Position numbers and translations under genes: made by a program | Assembly: GCA_036346255.1 (NCBI GenBank) | Contig: CM070626.1 | Location: 12,424,001 to 12,488,000 of the forward strand | Direction: 5' to 3' | Length of the DNA: 64,000 nucleotides | From: Ampelocalamus luodianensis | Lineage: Eukaryota > Streptophyta > Magnoliopsida > Poales > Poaceae | Notes under the pieces: model-generated | The model's database searches: none | Told to the model about the DNA's origin: nothing | What the model saw: only the letters and a program-made list of their open reading frames with translations | Shown here: piece by piece, positions 19,520-32,714 of the stretch | Layout of the letters: each line of letters opens with the position of its first letter | Position numbering within the stretch: position 1 is the stretch's first letter

Positions 19520-22500
19520 TAAGTAGATCTTGGAGTTCTCCAGGATAATATTTGTACATTCATTTGCACTGCTCTTCAAAATGTCCACCAAGAATTCCGT
19601 CCTCAGTGAATGTGATATCTGTGGATGGCAGATAATAAGTTAACTTATTAATTTGCTATGTAGTCTACAAAATATACATAGAGAATATATATGCTCACAG
19701 TGTTGATAAACGACAATCTTTCGCCATTCCACGACTTTAGGAAGTTGTATACAAGGAAGCCTGCCAATTTCCTGGAGAAGAAGAGCAAGTGTTTATTTGT
19801 TGTAGATAAATCAAATGACTATTTGATAAGAAAGATGAAACAGATTATATGTTTTTACCAATCTCCAGTTTTTGGAACCCCTTTTTGAATTCACGACTTG
19901 ACCATAAATATTGTCGTTCCATGCAGGGTTCGCCAATTTCATGGCGAGATTGAAATGATTGAAAATATTATGTAATGTAGTTATATATGGCATACTTGGA
20001 TCATTACCCATGTACCACAGATACCACAGATTTGGAGAATGCGGATCCATAATGTAGACAATTTTGTTACCCTGTCTATTATGAATAAAGTGTAGAACCT
20101 ATCTCGATAATATGGCAATAGAACACGTAAACAAACACCTAGACTATAAGTGCAAAATAAAATATGTCTTTAAAGGAGTTTACAGAACATATCTTCTGAT
20201 CTTTGCAATCTTTAATATCGTACTCCATGTGGGCCAACATTCAAGCAATTTTGCTAGTTCTTTGTAGTCTATCTTGTCACAACACGCGGATCTAGTCCAA
20301 AGCGAGTTATGGCTCTGTTGATTTTTGCAAAAATTATAATTTTTGATTAATTATACAATTATATACACAAGAAGGGAATAATTATATCAACTTACACGAA
20401 CTTGAGGTCCATGAAGTGGTATTTGTCTTCTATAAACAACTTTGGCTATGTTGCACGCAACCGTCCGACGACCATGTTGAAGCAATCATGATCCATGGGT
20501 TTGTTTTCATCTAAAATATCTCTAATTGTTCGAGACTTATAGAGATTGGGTATGGTGCAGTGCTTGGACCCATTCTTTGCTAAAAAAAACAAGGACCATG
20601 AACGTATTAGTTGATCACATCTTTTAGTATTATTATTAGTAGTAGTATATTATGCCATTAATTTGAAAAAATACTTACTCTAAACACTCCATATCGTCTA
20701 TCGACCATATGTATGTGCTCACCCGATGCAATGATTCCTTCACGTCCGTGAATATTCGCGAGGGTTTAGGCGCTTGATCGTAGTATCGATAATTTCAACA
20801 TCACTTGGACTGTCTTCGTCATCATTTGGCCGTTCAAGTTCTTGATATCCGTTCTTTATGTTTAATCTCGAATCCCACAACATAGCAGGTAGCTTAAACC
20901 TGAAATTATTTATATCAACCTGCAAAGTAGTATAAGTTATTATAAAAATTTATAATATGTTCGGATGATATATAGCGGTATGCAAGTCCACTATGAATCA
21001 CCCGAGTTACTTTATCGAGAGAGGAAGATCCGGTCAATATTCCATGAAGTTTACCATCCACAGACCGCATGATGTCATGTACATTAATAATTAAAAATCT
21101 CACGAGTTGCTAAGTATGTAAAATCAAACATAATCGTTTTGTAAAATACAAGTCGCATGACATGTACCCATCTGCTTGCATTCGCTCTTGGATCTTCTCA
21201 ATAAGAGGCCATGTTGAAACATCTAGGTTCTTTCACTTGACTCGGTTAAGCTCTTTATTTTGTTCCAATACAAATTTAATCTGTCTTTCTAGTCCTTTTA
21301 CTGTTGTGATAATTATGTATCATTTCAGATTAATAATAAGTTAATAAGAAAATATGTCAAAAAGGCATAATTACTCACTTTGTAGTTTTGAGGTGCATGC
21401 GGTCCCATAGTTCTAGTCCCATTGAATCAGTACATGTACCTCAAATATTTTAGCATTTACAATCGCTAGGTACCGGTGGCATTTTTTTATGTTAATTGGA
21501 AGGAAAACCTGCAACAAACATTGACATTTTTGAAGTATTGACCATCAATATATATCCGCTATAAAGGAACAGTCGAAATACTTAATAAATGGCAGATTTA
21601 AGTTTCACCATGTCGACTTGTAAATAGTTCTCCACCCTTTCCTTAATGGTGTCTGTCTTATAACTTAATGCCACCTTAGGATCACCATCACGTTTAAGCA
21701 TCGCAAATAAATGTATTCTCCAAAAGACCTTTCCACCTTCTCTATGAAGTAGATGCTCTTCACCCTCGATATGTTGAATATATGCACTTAACACCTGTAT
21801 AAGAAAAGAGTATAGTAAGTAGATCATATAGGCAGGTTTAAATATCAATAATTTAAAGTATACACATGTACTTACTTCGCCATTCAATTGCATGTTATCA
21901 TGAAACATACATTCCATATCTTTTCTGTTTAGCCATGCACTGTCGATGTTCACCAGAACTCTTTTTTCGGGTGCTGATTTCAGGTATTCAATAATATCAG
22001 CATCTTCTTTGGTGCACATGTAATCTACAGCAAGTATTATAGTTTTCATATAAATAACTGAGCAAAACAAAGAGAGGCAATAAAGTAAGAGAAGAAGCAC
22101 TAATTACCCTGGGGCTCAACTTGAGCTATGTGTGATTTCTTTGGTTTGTTATGTTGTGATATTCTAATCAGTGTCTCCAAATCATTTTCTTGGTTATGGC
22201 TTGATGGGTTACCAATTTGTCCCAACATCTGTACATCGGAGCATATGTCAGTTGATTCATTCTGAACCTCCAAATAGTCCATCGCTGTCACATCTGTATG
22301 CATGAGAGGGAAACATAAGTTTATTATCCTCCCCCCTCTATAATTTATTGACAAAAACATTAACAAGCTCTTGTGCAACTTGATCTGTAATCATTTTACT
22401 GAAACATGAGTTTTGTTCTTGACACTAACAGTAGTTTGTAATATTGATAACAATGCTTACCCTTTTGTTGTGTGACATCGGCTTGGTGGCGCTTGAACTG

Positions 22501-22773
22501 AATCGAAATGCGATCGCTCGCCACAACTTCGAGCAAAGGATCTTGCACTGATAACACTAACCTTTCCTTCCTCCCTTCTACTTCGAGCAAAGGATCTTGA
22601 ATTGACAACACCGACCTTTCCTTCCTCCCTTCTATTTCCATGGTGATTTGAGTTCGAGTGTACAAACAATTTTTGCTATATATAAAACCGCGTAGAATCT
22701 CAATGGTCGACCTTGGGAGATGAGGCGTCACCTTTGCACTCTTGATGGCGCTGGGCTCTGAGTTCACGGCCAT
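19520..22773 (-). pseudogene. Ulp1-like (C48) peptidase gene of transposon type
   Basis: Reading leftwards: a start region at 22773 (MAVNSEPSAIKSA); 22040-21590 with VNIDSAWLNRKDMECMFHDN, SAYIQHIEGEEHLLHREGGK and MLKRDGDPK; 20925-20740; 20580-20395 with AKNGSKHCTIPNLYKSRTIR and a later EDKYHFMDLKF; 20300-20160 with DKIDYKELAKLLE; and 20050-19811 starting MDPHSPNLWYLWYMGNDPSM. The parts resemble the Ulp1-domain proteins carried by grass CACTA and Kaonashi-type MULE elements, separated by probable introns. An in-frame TAG interrupts it before PKLFIEDKYH. The catalytic cysteine was not found. It is degenerate and its substrate is unknown. Confidence 0.55.
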
Positions 22774-22779
22774 TAATGG

Positions 22780-24703
22780 TCACGGGAGCAGAGGAGTTCG
22801 TTTGGAGGTGGATGGATATCAGTTTGCAGGCACACAAACACAACATTAACCATCGATGTAGAAAACACACACACATTAGACAACATTGATTTCAGTAAAA
22901 ATATTTCTTTTATATAAGAAAAATATATGGTCCTGATTTGGTTGGTTTGTGATGACACCTCTGATCCAGACCAAAAGGAGATTATGTAATCGTCAAGATG
23001 AACTCCCATTACTTCATTCAGTATAAATTTAGTAAATTACGACATATTAATAAGAAGTTCCATTTGTTTGGAAATAAAGGCAGGGAAACTGGATGGAAAA
23101 TATTATTACTTCATTCAGTATGAATTTAGCAAATTACGACATATTAATAAGAAGTTCCATTTGTTTGTAAATAAAGACAGGGAAACTGGATGAAAAATAT
23201 TACTTAGCACTCATCACCAGTTCAATACATCTCTATATACAATATTTTTGGTGGTCTTCCCTGTAGTATCTAGTTCCTTGTTTGGTTTTGACAAAATTCT
23301 GGTTGTTTGCCTTGAAACTCCTCTTGACAAAGCGACATAAAGCTGTCCATGTGAGAACACAGGTTCTGGGAGGTAGATCCCAACATTTGGGATGGTTTGC
23401 CCCTGCGCTTTGTTTATGGTCATTGCAAAACTTAGGCGAATCGGGAATTGTTTCTTTCTCATCTTGAAAGGCAATGAAATATCATCTGACGGAGACATTG
23501 GAATCCTAGGTAGGAACACCCTCTTGCTCGCATGTCGCCCACCAACAATTTTAGCATCAATTGCGTTGTCTCGCAAGGCTATAACCATTAACCTTGTTCC
23601 ATTACACAATCCCTTGTTTGGATCAAGATTATGGAGAAGGATCACAGGCGCTTGATTTTTACTTTAAGGACATGCGGTGGGAGACCATTTGGAGTGATGG
23701 AGTTTAGAAAGTCAATAGGGTAGTTGTTTGTTGAATCATCATCGACTGAGTCAAAGCTATGGTAAACTTTTTCCTCACTGAAACCCACAATCATCTTTTC
23801 ATTTAGCTTATCCACATGTTCATTTTTGGTAGAAAGAATGGCACGTGTGCTCATATAAGCCGTTGATCTTGCATTGTCCTCAATCGATGGGAACACATCT
23901 TGGATTAGTTTGTTTACACAATCCTCTCAGATCTGTATAACCAATCACAATATCTTCTCGCAAGTGAACATAATCATCGCCAATTGTCTCTTGATCCCAT
24001 TCCCAATTCGAATGAGGTAACTGAGAACCATGGGTCGTTGAGCCCTCATGTTACGTGTCAATCGTAGCTTTACGATACTATCCCACAAATAAGATCTCTG
24101 CAATGTAGCATCATTATCTCGTGCTCTAGTCCCACGTGTTACCACCGGAAGAACTGTCTAAAATCTCCACCAAATACCATGACCTTTCCCCAAATGGCAA
24201 CTCACAATTCATAATATCTTGCGACCTATCAAGACACTCAACCGCTTGACGATTTGTCATAGCAACCTCATCCCGATTAGCAACGATGCCCTACGGAGTA
24301 ACTCTGCGATCCCACTTTGCTTTGAGAAGTTGCACATGCTATTGCTCGCAATCTTTATTGGGATTTTGAACCTTGAGTGTCTTTGTCGTCCTCCAGCGAG
24401 ATCGACGACGCTATACCGAGAGGTTGCGGTTGCAATGGCTATCAATCCTCGTAACGCACTCTAGCAAGAAGTGCCTTGTATAGGAATGTCTTTCTGTTCC
24501 TCTGGACCATCAACAAAGAACACTTGGCTTTTTTACTCAAGACATGATGCATAATCTCATCAAATCCAAAGACGTTGTTCCTTGTTAAGACTCCTGTTAT
24601 ATCCAAATGTTCCTGGTCGACCCCCACCGAAAGTTCTTCTCTGACCTCCCTCATTATGTCATTGTCACATTCACCTGTTTGACACAAACAAATTAGATAT
24701 CAG
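22780..24703 (-). pseudogene. Helitron copy 1, PIF1-type helicase part
   Basis: On the minus strand from about 24690: KTFLYKALLARVR, then SRFKIPIKIASNSMCNFSKQ, then a degenerate middle. A better preserved C-terminal stretch at 23645-23214 has MILLHNLDPNKGLCNGTRLM, INKAQGQTIPNVGIYL and GQLYVALSRG. These are the motifs of the PIF1 family 5'-3' helicase domain of plant Helitron Rep-Hel proteins. The Walker A loop (GGTGKT) reads RNRKT, so ATP binding is lost, and frames shift repeatedly. The Rep part of this copy lies at 34995-37985, beyond the inserted LTR element. Confidence 0.8.
23008..23200. repeat. 97-bp tandem duplication downstream of the helicase
   Basis: ATTACTTCATTCAGTAT starts at 23008 and 23105, each followed by TTACGACATATTAATAAGAA. 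The same pair occurs in Helitron copy 2 (about 38957-39150), so it predates the Helitron duplication. Confidence 0.85.
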
Positions 24704-24790
24704 TCCCTTTATACAAAACATCTGGCGAGCGATCCAGTCCCTTTATACAAAACATCTGGCGAACGATCCAGTCCCTTTATACAAAACATT
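24704..24790. repeat. three direct repeats of ~35 bp at the LTR-element/Helitron junction
   Basis: GTCCCTTTATACAAAACAT occurs three times, linked by CTGGCGARCGATCCA. The first copy abuts Helitron sequence ending AATTAGATATC. The corresponding site near 31080 has one unit. Confidence 0.85.
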
Positions 24791-26390
24791 CAATATTATC
24801 AACATAGTCCCTTACTGACAATCACACTAGTAATGTAACAATACACTCTTAGCGAGACTCATCATAGCCTCTTATCTCATCATAAATTTCTCCAAAAGAA
24901 ACACAAGCCACAAGGTTGAAACAAACCTATTTTAACTAGTTCATACTATCAAATGACACTTTCGCAAAGCACACTATCGTGAGGCCACTTACTCATTCAT
25001 CCACTCAACCATTAGTGTTACTCACACCCGCTCCAATCATTAACAATTGTCAATTGTATGTATCATGTATACAAATAGGGTCCTACTTTTGTTTGTAGTC
25101 ACATAACCATCTATAAACACAAAGTCAACATTTAATAATCTCATCTTTGCATAACATGTGGTTTCACAACATGCTACCTCAACGTTCGTCTAATCTAATA
25201 TACATGTTTCAATCTAGCAATTATGTATGATCATCAAGTAACCAGTTTATGAAAATTTCCAAATTTGATATCCTCTATAGCATCGTTCAAACACATTCTT
25301 AACATAACCATCACTAATGGGTAGGCTAATCCATAGAGATGCATTACTCCATGCTATCCAATAAATCTACATGATTCCACAATCCTAACGATCATACCAA
25401 TTCATCAAAATACCACACCTCTTAATAACTCTATTGATTCCAACTAAATATTGTCATACTCATAGTCACAGCTCATCAAAAACTACTAGAGGACAACCTC
25501 CACTTATTCAACTTTCCTTGATAAGGACCTTAGTTAAGATCGATTATATACCACACTCTGCACTCCAACTTGATAACCCATATCATATCCACTAATTTCT
25601 CCGATTATAACTGCTCACTTAACCACGAGACGACATCGCTAGAGGGTTTAGCATTTTTTTTCATAAAAGAACCTTTCAACTTCAACACTCAAAATACCCA
25701 AAAGAGATATATTGAATCAAAACTTCCACGCACTACGGGACTTGCAAAAGGAAACTTTCATTATCCAAATCATCAAGCGAAATAGATGGGTCACGGTTTT
25801 GAGAAGAAAGATAAAACTCCAATACAAGGGTCAATATTGACAACTAACCAAGTCCACCAAATGCAAGATTAACTCAACAATTGGAAAACAAGAATTGTTT
25901 TAAGGGACAAGTTAAGCCAATGAAAGCACATCAATCCTTCTCAAAGAAAGCCACCAACTGCAATGAACTATTGACCCAAAAGAACCTCATCAACCACTAC
26001 TGGACAAGAGTTGACCAAATTCGAACTCAAGGAAGAGGACAAGTTTCTAAAGATACACACTATCGACACCTGTACTAAGACATCTGAAAAAACCACTTCG
26101 ATCTCATACCACAAAGATGGTGTGACTGTAAAGCCTGGGGCCACAACCACGACCTCAACCTCTCAACACGCGCTACCATCACTCATTCTAATCATATAAT
26201 CATATTATAGGTATATAAGGTCATCTCATAATAGGAATCATCAATACAATATAACTGAAGCGTAAATGCAATGTTTGACCCATCCCATCCTATGCACCAA
26301 ATGTGTCGTTTTCATTAATTAACCATTAGCAAATTTTTAACAAGCTAAGTTACCTAAGTCGTTATCACTGCTCACCACGGACCTACACCC

Positions 26391-26403
26391 GCTCTCGATA
26401 CCA
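26391..26403 (-). other. primer-binding-site-like sequence, second copy
   Basis: The minus strand reads TGGTATCGAGAGC, one base longer than the initiator-tRNA-Met primer site TGGTATCAGAGC seen at 32714-32703. It marks the start of the second internal region. Confidence 0.6.
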
Positions 26404-28672
26404 ATCAGAACACCCCACCAACATGAGCTCGAAATGCTACTAAACAAACCCTAATAATTCTAATCAAGGCAATCTTAATAATTTTGGCAGAACCTCCTTG
26501 TAAAGTTAATTACACGGGGTTCCAACTTCTGATAATCCATATATTAACTAAACTATCATCCAGAGACATCAAAAGATAATCAAAGACATACTAAGTGTCT
26601 AACATAATAGAGAGGCAAGAAGTTCCACTACTCAACATTATTACAATTAAACCACTACAAGAGACAAGACATAAAAAAAAACCTTTGAGCACCTTACCCA
26701 ATTACTAAAAACAAATACGGTCTGAAGATTATTCAACTTTATTTAATTCATGTGGCATGTGCGTGACTACTAAACTACTTTCCCCCATGCATGTCGTTCT
26801 TGGCTTGGGTACCTAAAACAACAATAAAAGCAAGAGTGAGTCCACAGACTCAGCAAGTACATAAATAAAGAGACACATAATTCAATCCATAACATCAGCA
26901 TCCATATACATAAGAGCAATAATAAAACATCTCACATGCAAATGCAATGCTCAAGGATCCTTTATCTTTAACTTTCTGTGTGCATTACACCGGTAATGCA
27001 GAGTATGCAACCGTCGCCGCATACCCATGCCTGGGCGCGCACGCACAGGGACCAATTGCCCATTACTCCGCAAGTAATGGGGACCTCAAGCCCACACTCC
27101 ACGAGTGTGGGGATCTCGGGCCCGTCACATTCATGACGGGGATCTCAAAGGGAAACATGCTTGGTCACCGCGTGACCAAGCCTCAATATGCTCTCAATAT
27201 GCACAAGCTCATCATTTAATCATCATCAAATTACCACAAGACAGTAACAACATATAATAATAGAGCATGGACATATATGAAGCATCCATCAATCTTAAAT
27301 CAACATCAAGCCAACAATCTCACTATACTTCCACATATCGAGAAGCACACAATCATGACCAATCAAACACAACCACGAATCAGACAATGCACTTGCCTTA
27401 ACCGCGTGAGAAAGGAGGACGTGAAGACGGTGCTGCCTCTGGTACCAATCCCCCACCTAATACATTAAGAATATAAACTAAGACCAAAGTAACGAAAAAC
27501 AAGAATTAAATACACGAGCACAACAAGTAGCGGATTGCAACGCGATCCCGACCCCACTTTCCTAAGTGCTGAACTGCCCTCTAAACACAGTCAAGTTCTA
27601 AAATTCATATCTTTTTGTACAGTGGTCCAAATTAGGTGTTCTTAGATTTCACTGAAAGGTTATCAAATCATCTAAATAAACCTAGTTGGGGAGCCCTTCT
27701 GATTCTACCCTTAACTGCCCCTAACAAACCAATATTTCAGACCTCAGAATTCACGTCGGGTTCTCTGGACAGTACGCTAAAACCTCCATAACTTTTGCTA
27801 CGAAAGTCCAAATCTTACGTTCTTTATCTCTATGAAAAGGTACAGAAATTTCCCACATTTTTCGTTATACTGAGGTCCCCTGATTCTTCCTTTAATTAAC
27901 AGTTCTAACCAGTTTTCCACAGACTTTCCAGAATCTGACAGAACAATAGGACAGCAACACTAGAAAAATCATAACTCCCAGACCGTTAATCGGATTTGGG
28001 CGATCTTGGCGGCCAACGAAAGCTAAGAACATAAACTACAACTCTCTAGGAGACCCAAACTTCTAATTCTGCCTATAACCACATGAAATCGACCGCGCAA
28101 GCTACTGGACAAAACGCGATCTATTAAACCGACGCAAAACAATCTATCCAACGGCACCAACCGCAACTACGGCACCTCCACCAATGAAGAACATGCGACG
28201 TTACCCTTGTATGATCGCAGGAAGATGACGGGTTACCCCCATGAAGAAGATCTCCACTCTTCGCCCCCTTCTTCCACCTAGAACCGATCTCCACCGGGGA
28301 ACTCCTTCTCCTTCTCCCCCCTTGGACAGCAGAAGAACGGGATGCCTTGGCCGCCAGCAGGAGGGTGATGCCGTGGAGGTGGGGCTGGTGGAGGAGGGGG
28401 CGTGGGGAGTGGGGAGAGGAAGTGGTGCGCCACAATGGGGAGGAGGAGGAGGTGGGGTGCGGCTAGGGTTGGGAGGGGAAAGTGGCGCCCCTGGCCGGCC
28501 ACCCCTTGCCCCCATGGGCCAGGCCCAAAGCCCAAAGTTGGGTTAATTCTGAAAATCCTCACAAACTGTTGAATTTGAGCATTTACCGGCAGGTCCTTCC
28601 GTATTTTCATTTACTTCTCCCGAATAAAATAATCTCTCCGACTACTAGCTTATCACACTTTCGGGTATTACA
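26404..28672 (-). repeat. second (left) LTR of the non-coding element
   Basis: This ~2.27-kb LTR starts TGTAATACCCG (minus, 28672), just after the purine-rich AAGAGGTAGAA at 28685-28673. It contains a GC-rich patch (28200-28540) and the hairpin run at 26981-27181. It is followed by TTGGTATCGAGAGC instead of flanking DNA, which shows the tandem arrangement. Confidence 0.7.
26981..27181. other. run of consecutive short hairpins in the LTR (also 33291-33480)
   Basis: Perfect inverted repeats follow one another: TGCATTAC/GTAATGCA, GTATGC/GCATAC, CCCATTAC/GTAATGGG, CCCACACTC/GAGTGTGGG, CCCGTCA/TGACGGG and GCTTGGTCAC/GTGACCAAGC. Loops are 3-10 nt. A weak CCTG/CAGG stem is also possible near 27030-27049. 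Three stems are followed by GGGGAYCTC. Stem sequences differ, so this is a structured region rather than a tandem repeat. Confidence 0.85.
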
Positions 28673-31600
28673 TTCTACCTCTTAACAGATTCGACCCGAA
28701 TCTAACGCCAACTACGCAGTATAACCGCAACTAGCACTTAACAACAGATACCAACGCGATCAACTCTTGCTAAACTCGCCATGCGACTCCAACTCTCAAG
28801 TGGCCTCTCTCAAACCGTTGAGACCACAACACCGAACGAAAAACAACGCTTGTACCGACGCCGACTCGACATTTACGAGAATATTCATCAAGAGAGACCC
28901 AAAGGTAAGATCCTGCTCAAGATCAATGACGTTAACAAAACTCAACCTCTATATCTCTCAGGTACTCACTTGGCACCAAACACGCCCAGTGTTGCGTATA
29001 CCGTGTATGGACCCGAAACGGTCCTAACGATACGCCAACTTTCAAACTCCCGTAGCTAACTAGAACAAAGCAAGGTACCTTGGGCTATCTTTCCTTTACA
29101 CCGAACCACACAACAAGCACCTGAACACGTAACTCTCGCTCCACCTCTCAATAGAACTCTTCAATGAATCAAGGATCACCTCCTTGACCATAAACACACA
29201 ACCAAATCCCTTTGAGCAAACTCTTGAACCAACAAAACCCCTCTGAAATAAAAGACTCACATCGCAACTATGCTACCATTTCATGTAGTCAAAGAATCAA
29301 ATCCAGAATCGGAAATCCATCACAAAACCTTTCCATCCTCAAATTAGAAAGTTTGCAAATAAATAACACGTCCGCCAAAAGAGAAATCACTCGAATGACC
29401 AAACCAATCATTTGTTTTGTTCTTTCTAACCTGATAAGAACCGCACAAGCCAACATAGAGCCAAGTTTAGTTTGAGAAAGACATCTGGCATAAACTCATA
29501 GAGTGTTTCAGTATTCGAGGAAATAATTTTTTTTTCTCAATTTCTCCTTTAGAAACAAAATTTCTCTCAACTTTTTGGAATCCCGATTCAACGCATAACA
29601 CGCTAACCCATCTCTCTTAACTTGGCGTTCTTAACACTATGCTCAAACAGAAATACATCAACCACACCTCTGTAGAGAGGCTCTATCAACTCCACATAAA
29701 CAATACTCTAGTCAACTCCTTTACCGACAGAATTACTTTGATAGATAACTTCTGATGCATCCTAAAAATGGATCTTCACACATAATCACGTTACCTCAAT
29801 CCTTAAGAATGAATAACTCGGAATTCACTTCACATAGTCTCATGTATTTCATCAAAAGATTTCTATTAATGATCATCCCACTATTCGAAATCCACCCTTA
29901 TACTACTTCTTCACATTATCATTGGGCGATCAAAGTTCTAGCATAATAATGCAAATCCCAAATTTAACCTCTAAGACTCTTGCAACGAAATTCTCATGTA
30001 CAAGATAGGGAAATCCTCAGATTAAATCCCTAAAATCCCACAATTCCAACATACTCACTCATTAACATCATCATGAAAACATTTTCTTGACCAGTTTACC
30101 TTTACAAAGATTATAACTCTCAGAAGGTTACTCATTTAAAGCCAAATCACTCTTGACGTTACTCAACGTTTTCCATTATCCCATTAATTGACGTGGCGAT
30201 TCGATTACTTTGTAATCCCACTCTCATTAAACCACATCATCAAGAATAACTTTCATAGCCTCGCAATACTACCAAATTGCGATACTCTAATACATTGATC
30301 CAGATTTCCATACTTGCTAATTCTAATGCTCGGTCAAAAAGAACACCAAATCTTGGAATACATCTCGCTATTGGTCCTACTAGTTGCGACAACAAAATCT
30401 GTTAGCTCCAGAGACAAATATTCTTTTTAACTCAAATCCTCTCCAAGGATTATTCTAATAAATCGATTTATTACTCTGTGCCCTCGGACAACCCGACACC
30501 TAAGGGTTCACCAAACCATCTACTAGACCACCACTATCTAGATGCCAAACACCACCTACCGAGACTTTACAATACAATTCGGTTAACCCTTTCTTAGAAG
30601 AAGAGGCAAATAGAATTAAATTTCAGCACAAAGGAAAACGTTACCACTTACGAGAGTTGCAAGATCAAGAGAAACAATCGATAGAACTGTTTCTCAAAAC
30701 CAAAAGATATGATCAAAGTTGAGGCGCACGTCCCACAAGCGAGAATATCAAACCTCAAACGAGAATAAAACATCGCTTTAGAATTCGAAAACTCTTATGG
30801 GCAAGAACAAAAGTTTTAGACAAACTTCAATAATCTGCAAGTTATGAAAACTTTACTTCAATCTCAAATACTTCTACTTCACTCGACTTTCGTTGGTTAC
30901 AAGATCACCATGGCAATTCGACAAAGAGTATTTGAAGATCACCACACCTAATCCACTTAGGAACTAATAAAACCTCTCAACACGCCACTTTGCTCTAAAC
31001 AAATTCAGCTATCACATCAACATGAGGTCGAAAGATCACAAATGCGAACTAGAAACATATTCAATTAATCAACATCGCGAGCGATCCGGTCCTTTATACA
31101 AAACATTCAATATTATCAACATAGTCCTCATCGACAATCACACTAGTAATGTAACAATACACTCTTAGCGAGACTCATCATAGCCTCTTATCTCATCATA
31201 AATTTCTCCAAAAGAAACACAAGCCACAAGGTTGAAACAAACCTATTTTAACTAGTTCATACTATCAAATGACACTTTCGCAAAGCACACTATCGAGGCC
31301 ACTTACTCATTCATCCACTCAACCATTAGTGTTACTCACACCCGCTCCAACTGTCATTAACAATTGTCAATTGTATGTATCATGTATACAAATAGGGTCC
31401 TACTTTTGTTTGTAGTCACATAACCATCTATAAACACAAAGTCAACATTTAATAATCTCATCGCTGCATGTGTGGTTTCACAACATGCTACCTCAACGTT
31501 CGTCTAATCTAATATACATGTTTCAATCTAGCAATTATGTATGATCATCAAGTAACCAGTTTATGAAAATTTCCAAATTTGATATCCTCTATAGCATCGT

Positions 31601-32702
31601 TCAAACACATTCTTAACATAACCATCACTAATGGGTAGGCTAATCCATAGAGATGCATTACTCCATGCTATCCAATAAATCTACATGATTCCACAATCCT
31701 AACGATCATACCAATTCATCAAAATACCACACCTCTTAATAACTCTATTGATTCCAACTAAATATTGTCATACTCATAGTCACAGCTCATCAAAAACTAC
31801 TAGAGGACAGCCTCCACTTATTCAACTTTCCTTGATAAGGACCTTAGTTAAGATCGATTATATACCACACTACAGACCCAACTTGATAACCCATATCATA
31901 TCCACTAATTTCTCCGATTATAATCGCTCACTTAACCACGAGACGACATCGCTAGAGGGTTTAGCATTTTTTCATAAAAGAACCTTTCAACTTCAACACT
32001 CAAAATACCCAAAAGAGATATATTGAATCAAAACTTCCACGCACTACGGGACTTGCAAAAGGAAACTTTCATTATCCAAATCATCAAGCTTAAATAGATG
32101 GGTCACGGTTTTAAGAAGAAAGACAAAACTCCAATACAAGGGTCAATATTGACAACTAACCAAGTCCACCACCGCAAGATTAACTCAACAATTGGAAAAC
32201 AAGAATTGTTTTAAGGACAAGTTAAGCCAATGAAAGCACATCAATCCTTCTCAAAGAAAGCCACCAACCGCAATGAACTATTGACCCAAAAGAACCTCAT
32301 CAACCACTATTGGACAAGAGTTGACCAAATTCAACTCAAGGAAGAGGACAAGTTTCTAAAGATACACACTATCGACACTGTACTAAGACATCCAAAAAAA
32401 CCACTTCCCGATCTCATACCACAAAAGATGGTGTGACTGGTAAAGCCTGTGGCCACAACCACGACCTCAACCTCTCAACACGCGCTACCATCACTCATTC
32501 TAATCATATAATCATATTATAGGTATATAAGGTCATCTCATAATAGGAATCATCAATACAATATAATGTAGCGTAAATGCAATGCTTGACCCATCCCATC
32601 CCACAGGCACCAAAGGTGTCGTTTTCAGATTAATTAACCATTAGCAAATTTTTAACAAGCTAAGTTACCTAAGTCGTTAATCTGCTCACCACGGACTCTG
32701 AC

Positions 32703-32714
32703 GCTCTGATACCA
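32703..32714 (-). other. primer-binding site (tRNA-iMet type)
   Basis: The minus strand reads TGGTATCAGAGC directly after the LTR end GTGTTACGGT. This is the common plant primer site complementary to initiator tRNA-Met, and it fixes the element's orientation as minus. Confidence 0.8.

Noticed and set aside
26981..27181. CRISPR-like array
   Set aside because: There is no constant repeat with variable spacers. The stems themselves differ in sequence, and the DNA is plant nuclear.
28124..28610. Pro- and Gly-rich frames on both strands (also 34500-34879)
   Set aside because: They lie in the GC-rich part of an LTR and differ between the two LTR copies by frame-changing indels.
24760..28672. A single pair of ~3.9-kb LTRs (24760-28672 and 31080-34994), LARD style
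   Set aside because: Primer-binding sites fall inside these repeats at 26391 and 32703, so the LTRs are ~2.3 kb and the rest is repeated internal region.
28781..29059. Open frame of 92 codons (plus)
   Set aside because: It is antisense to the retroelement, in A/C-rich sequence with few stops, and has no motif.
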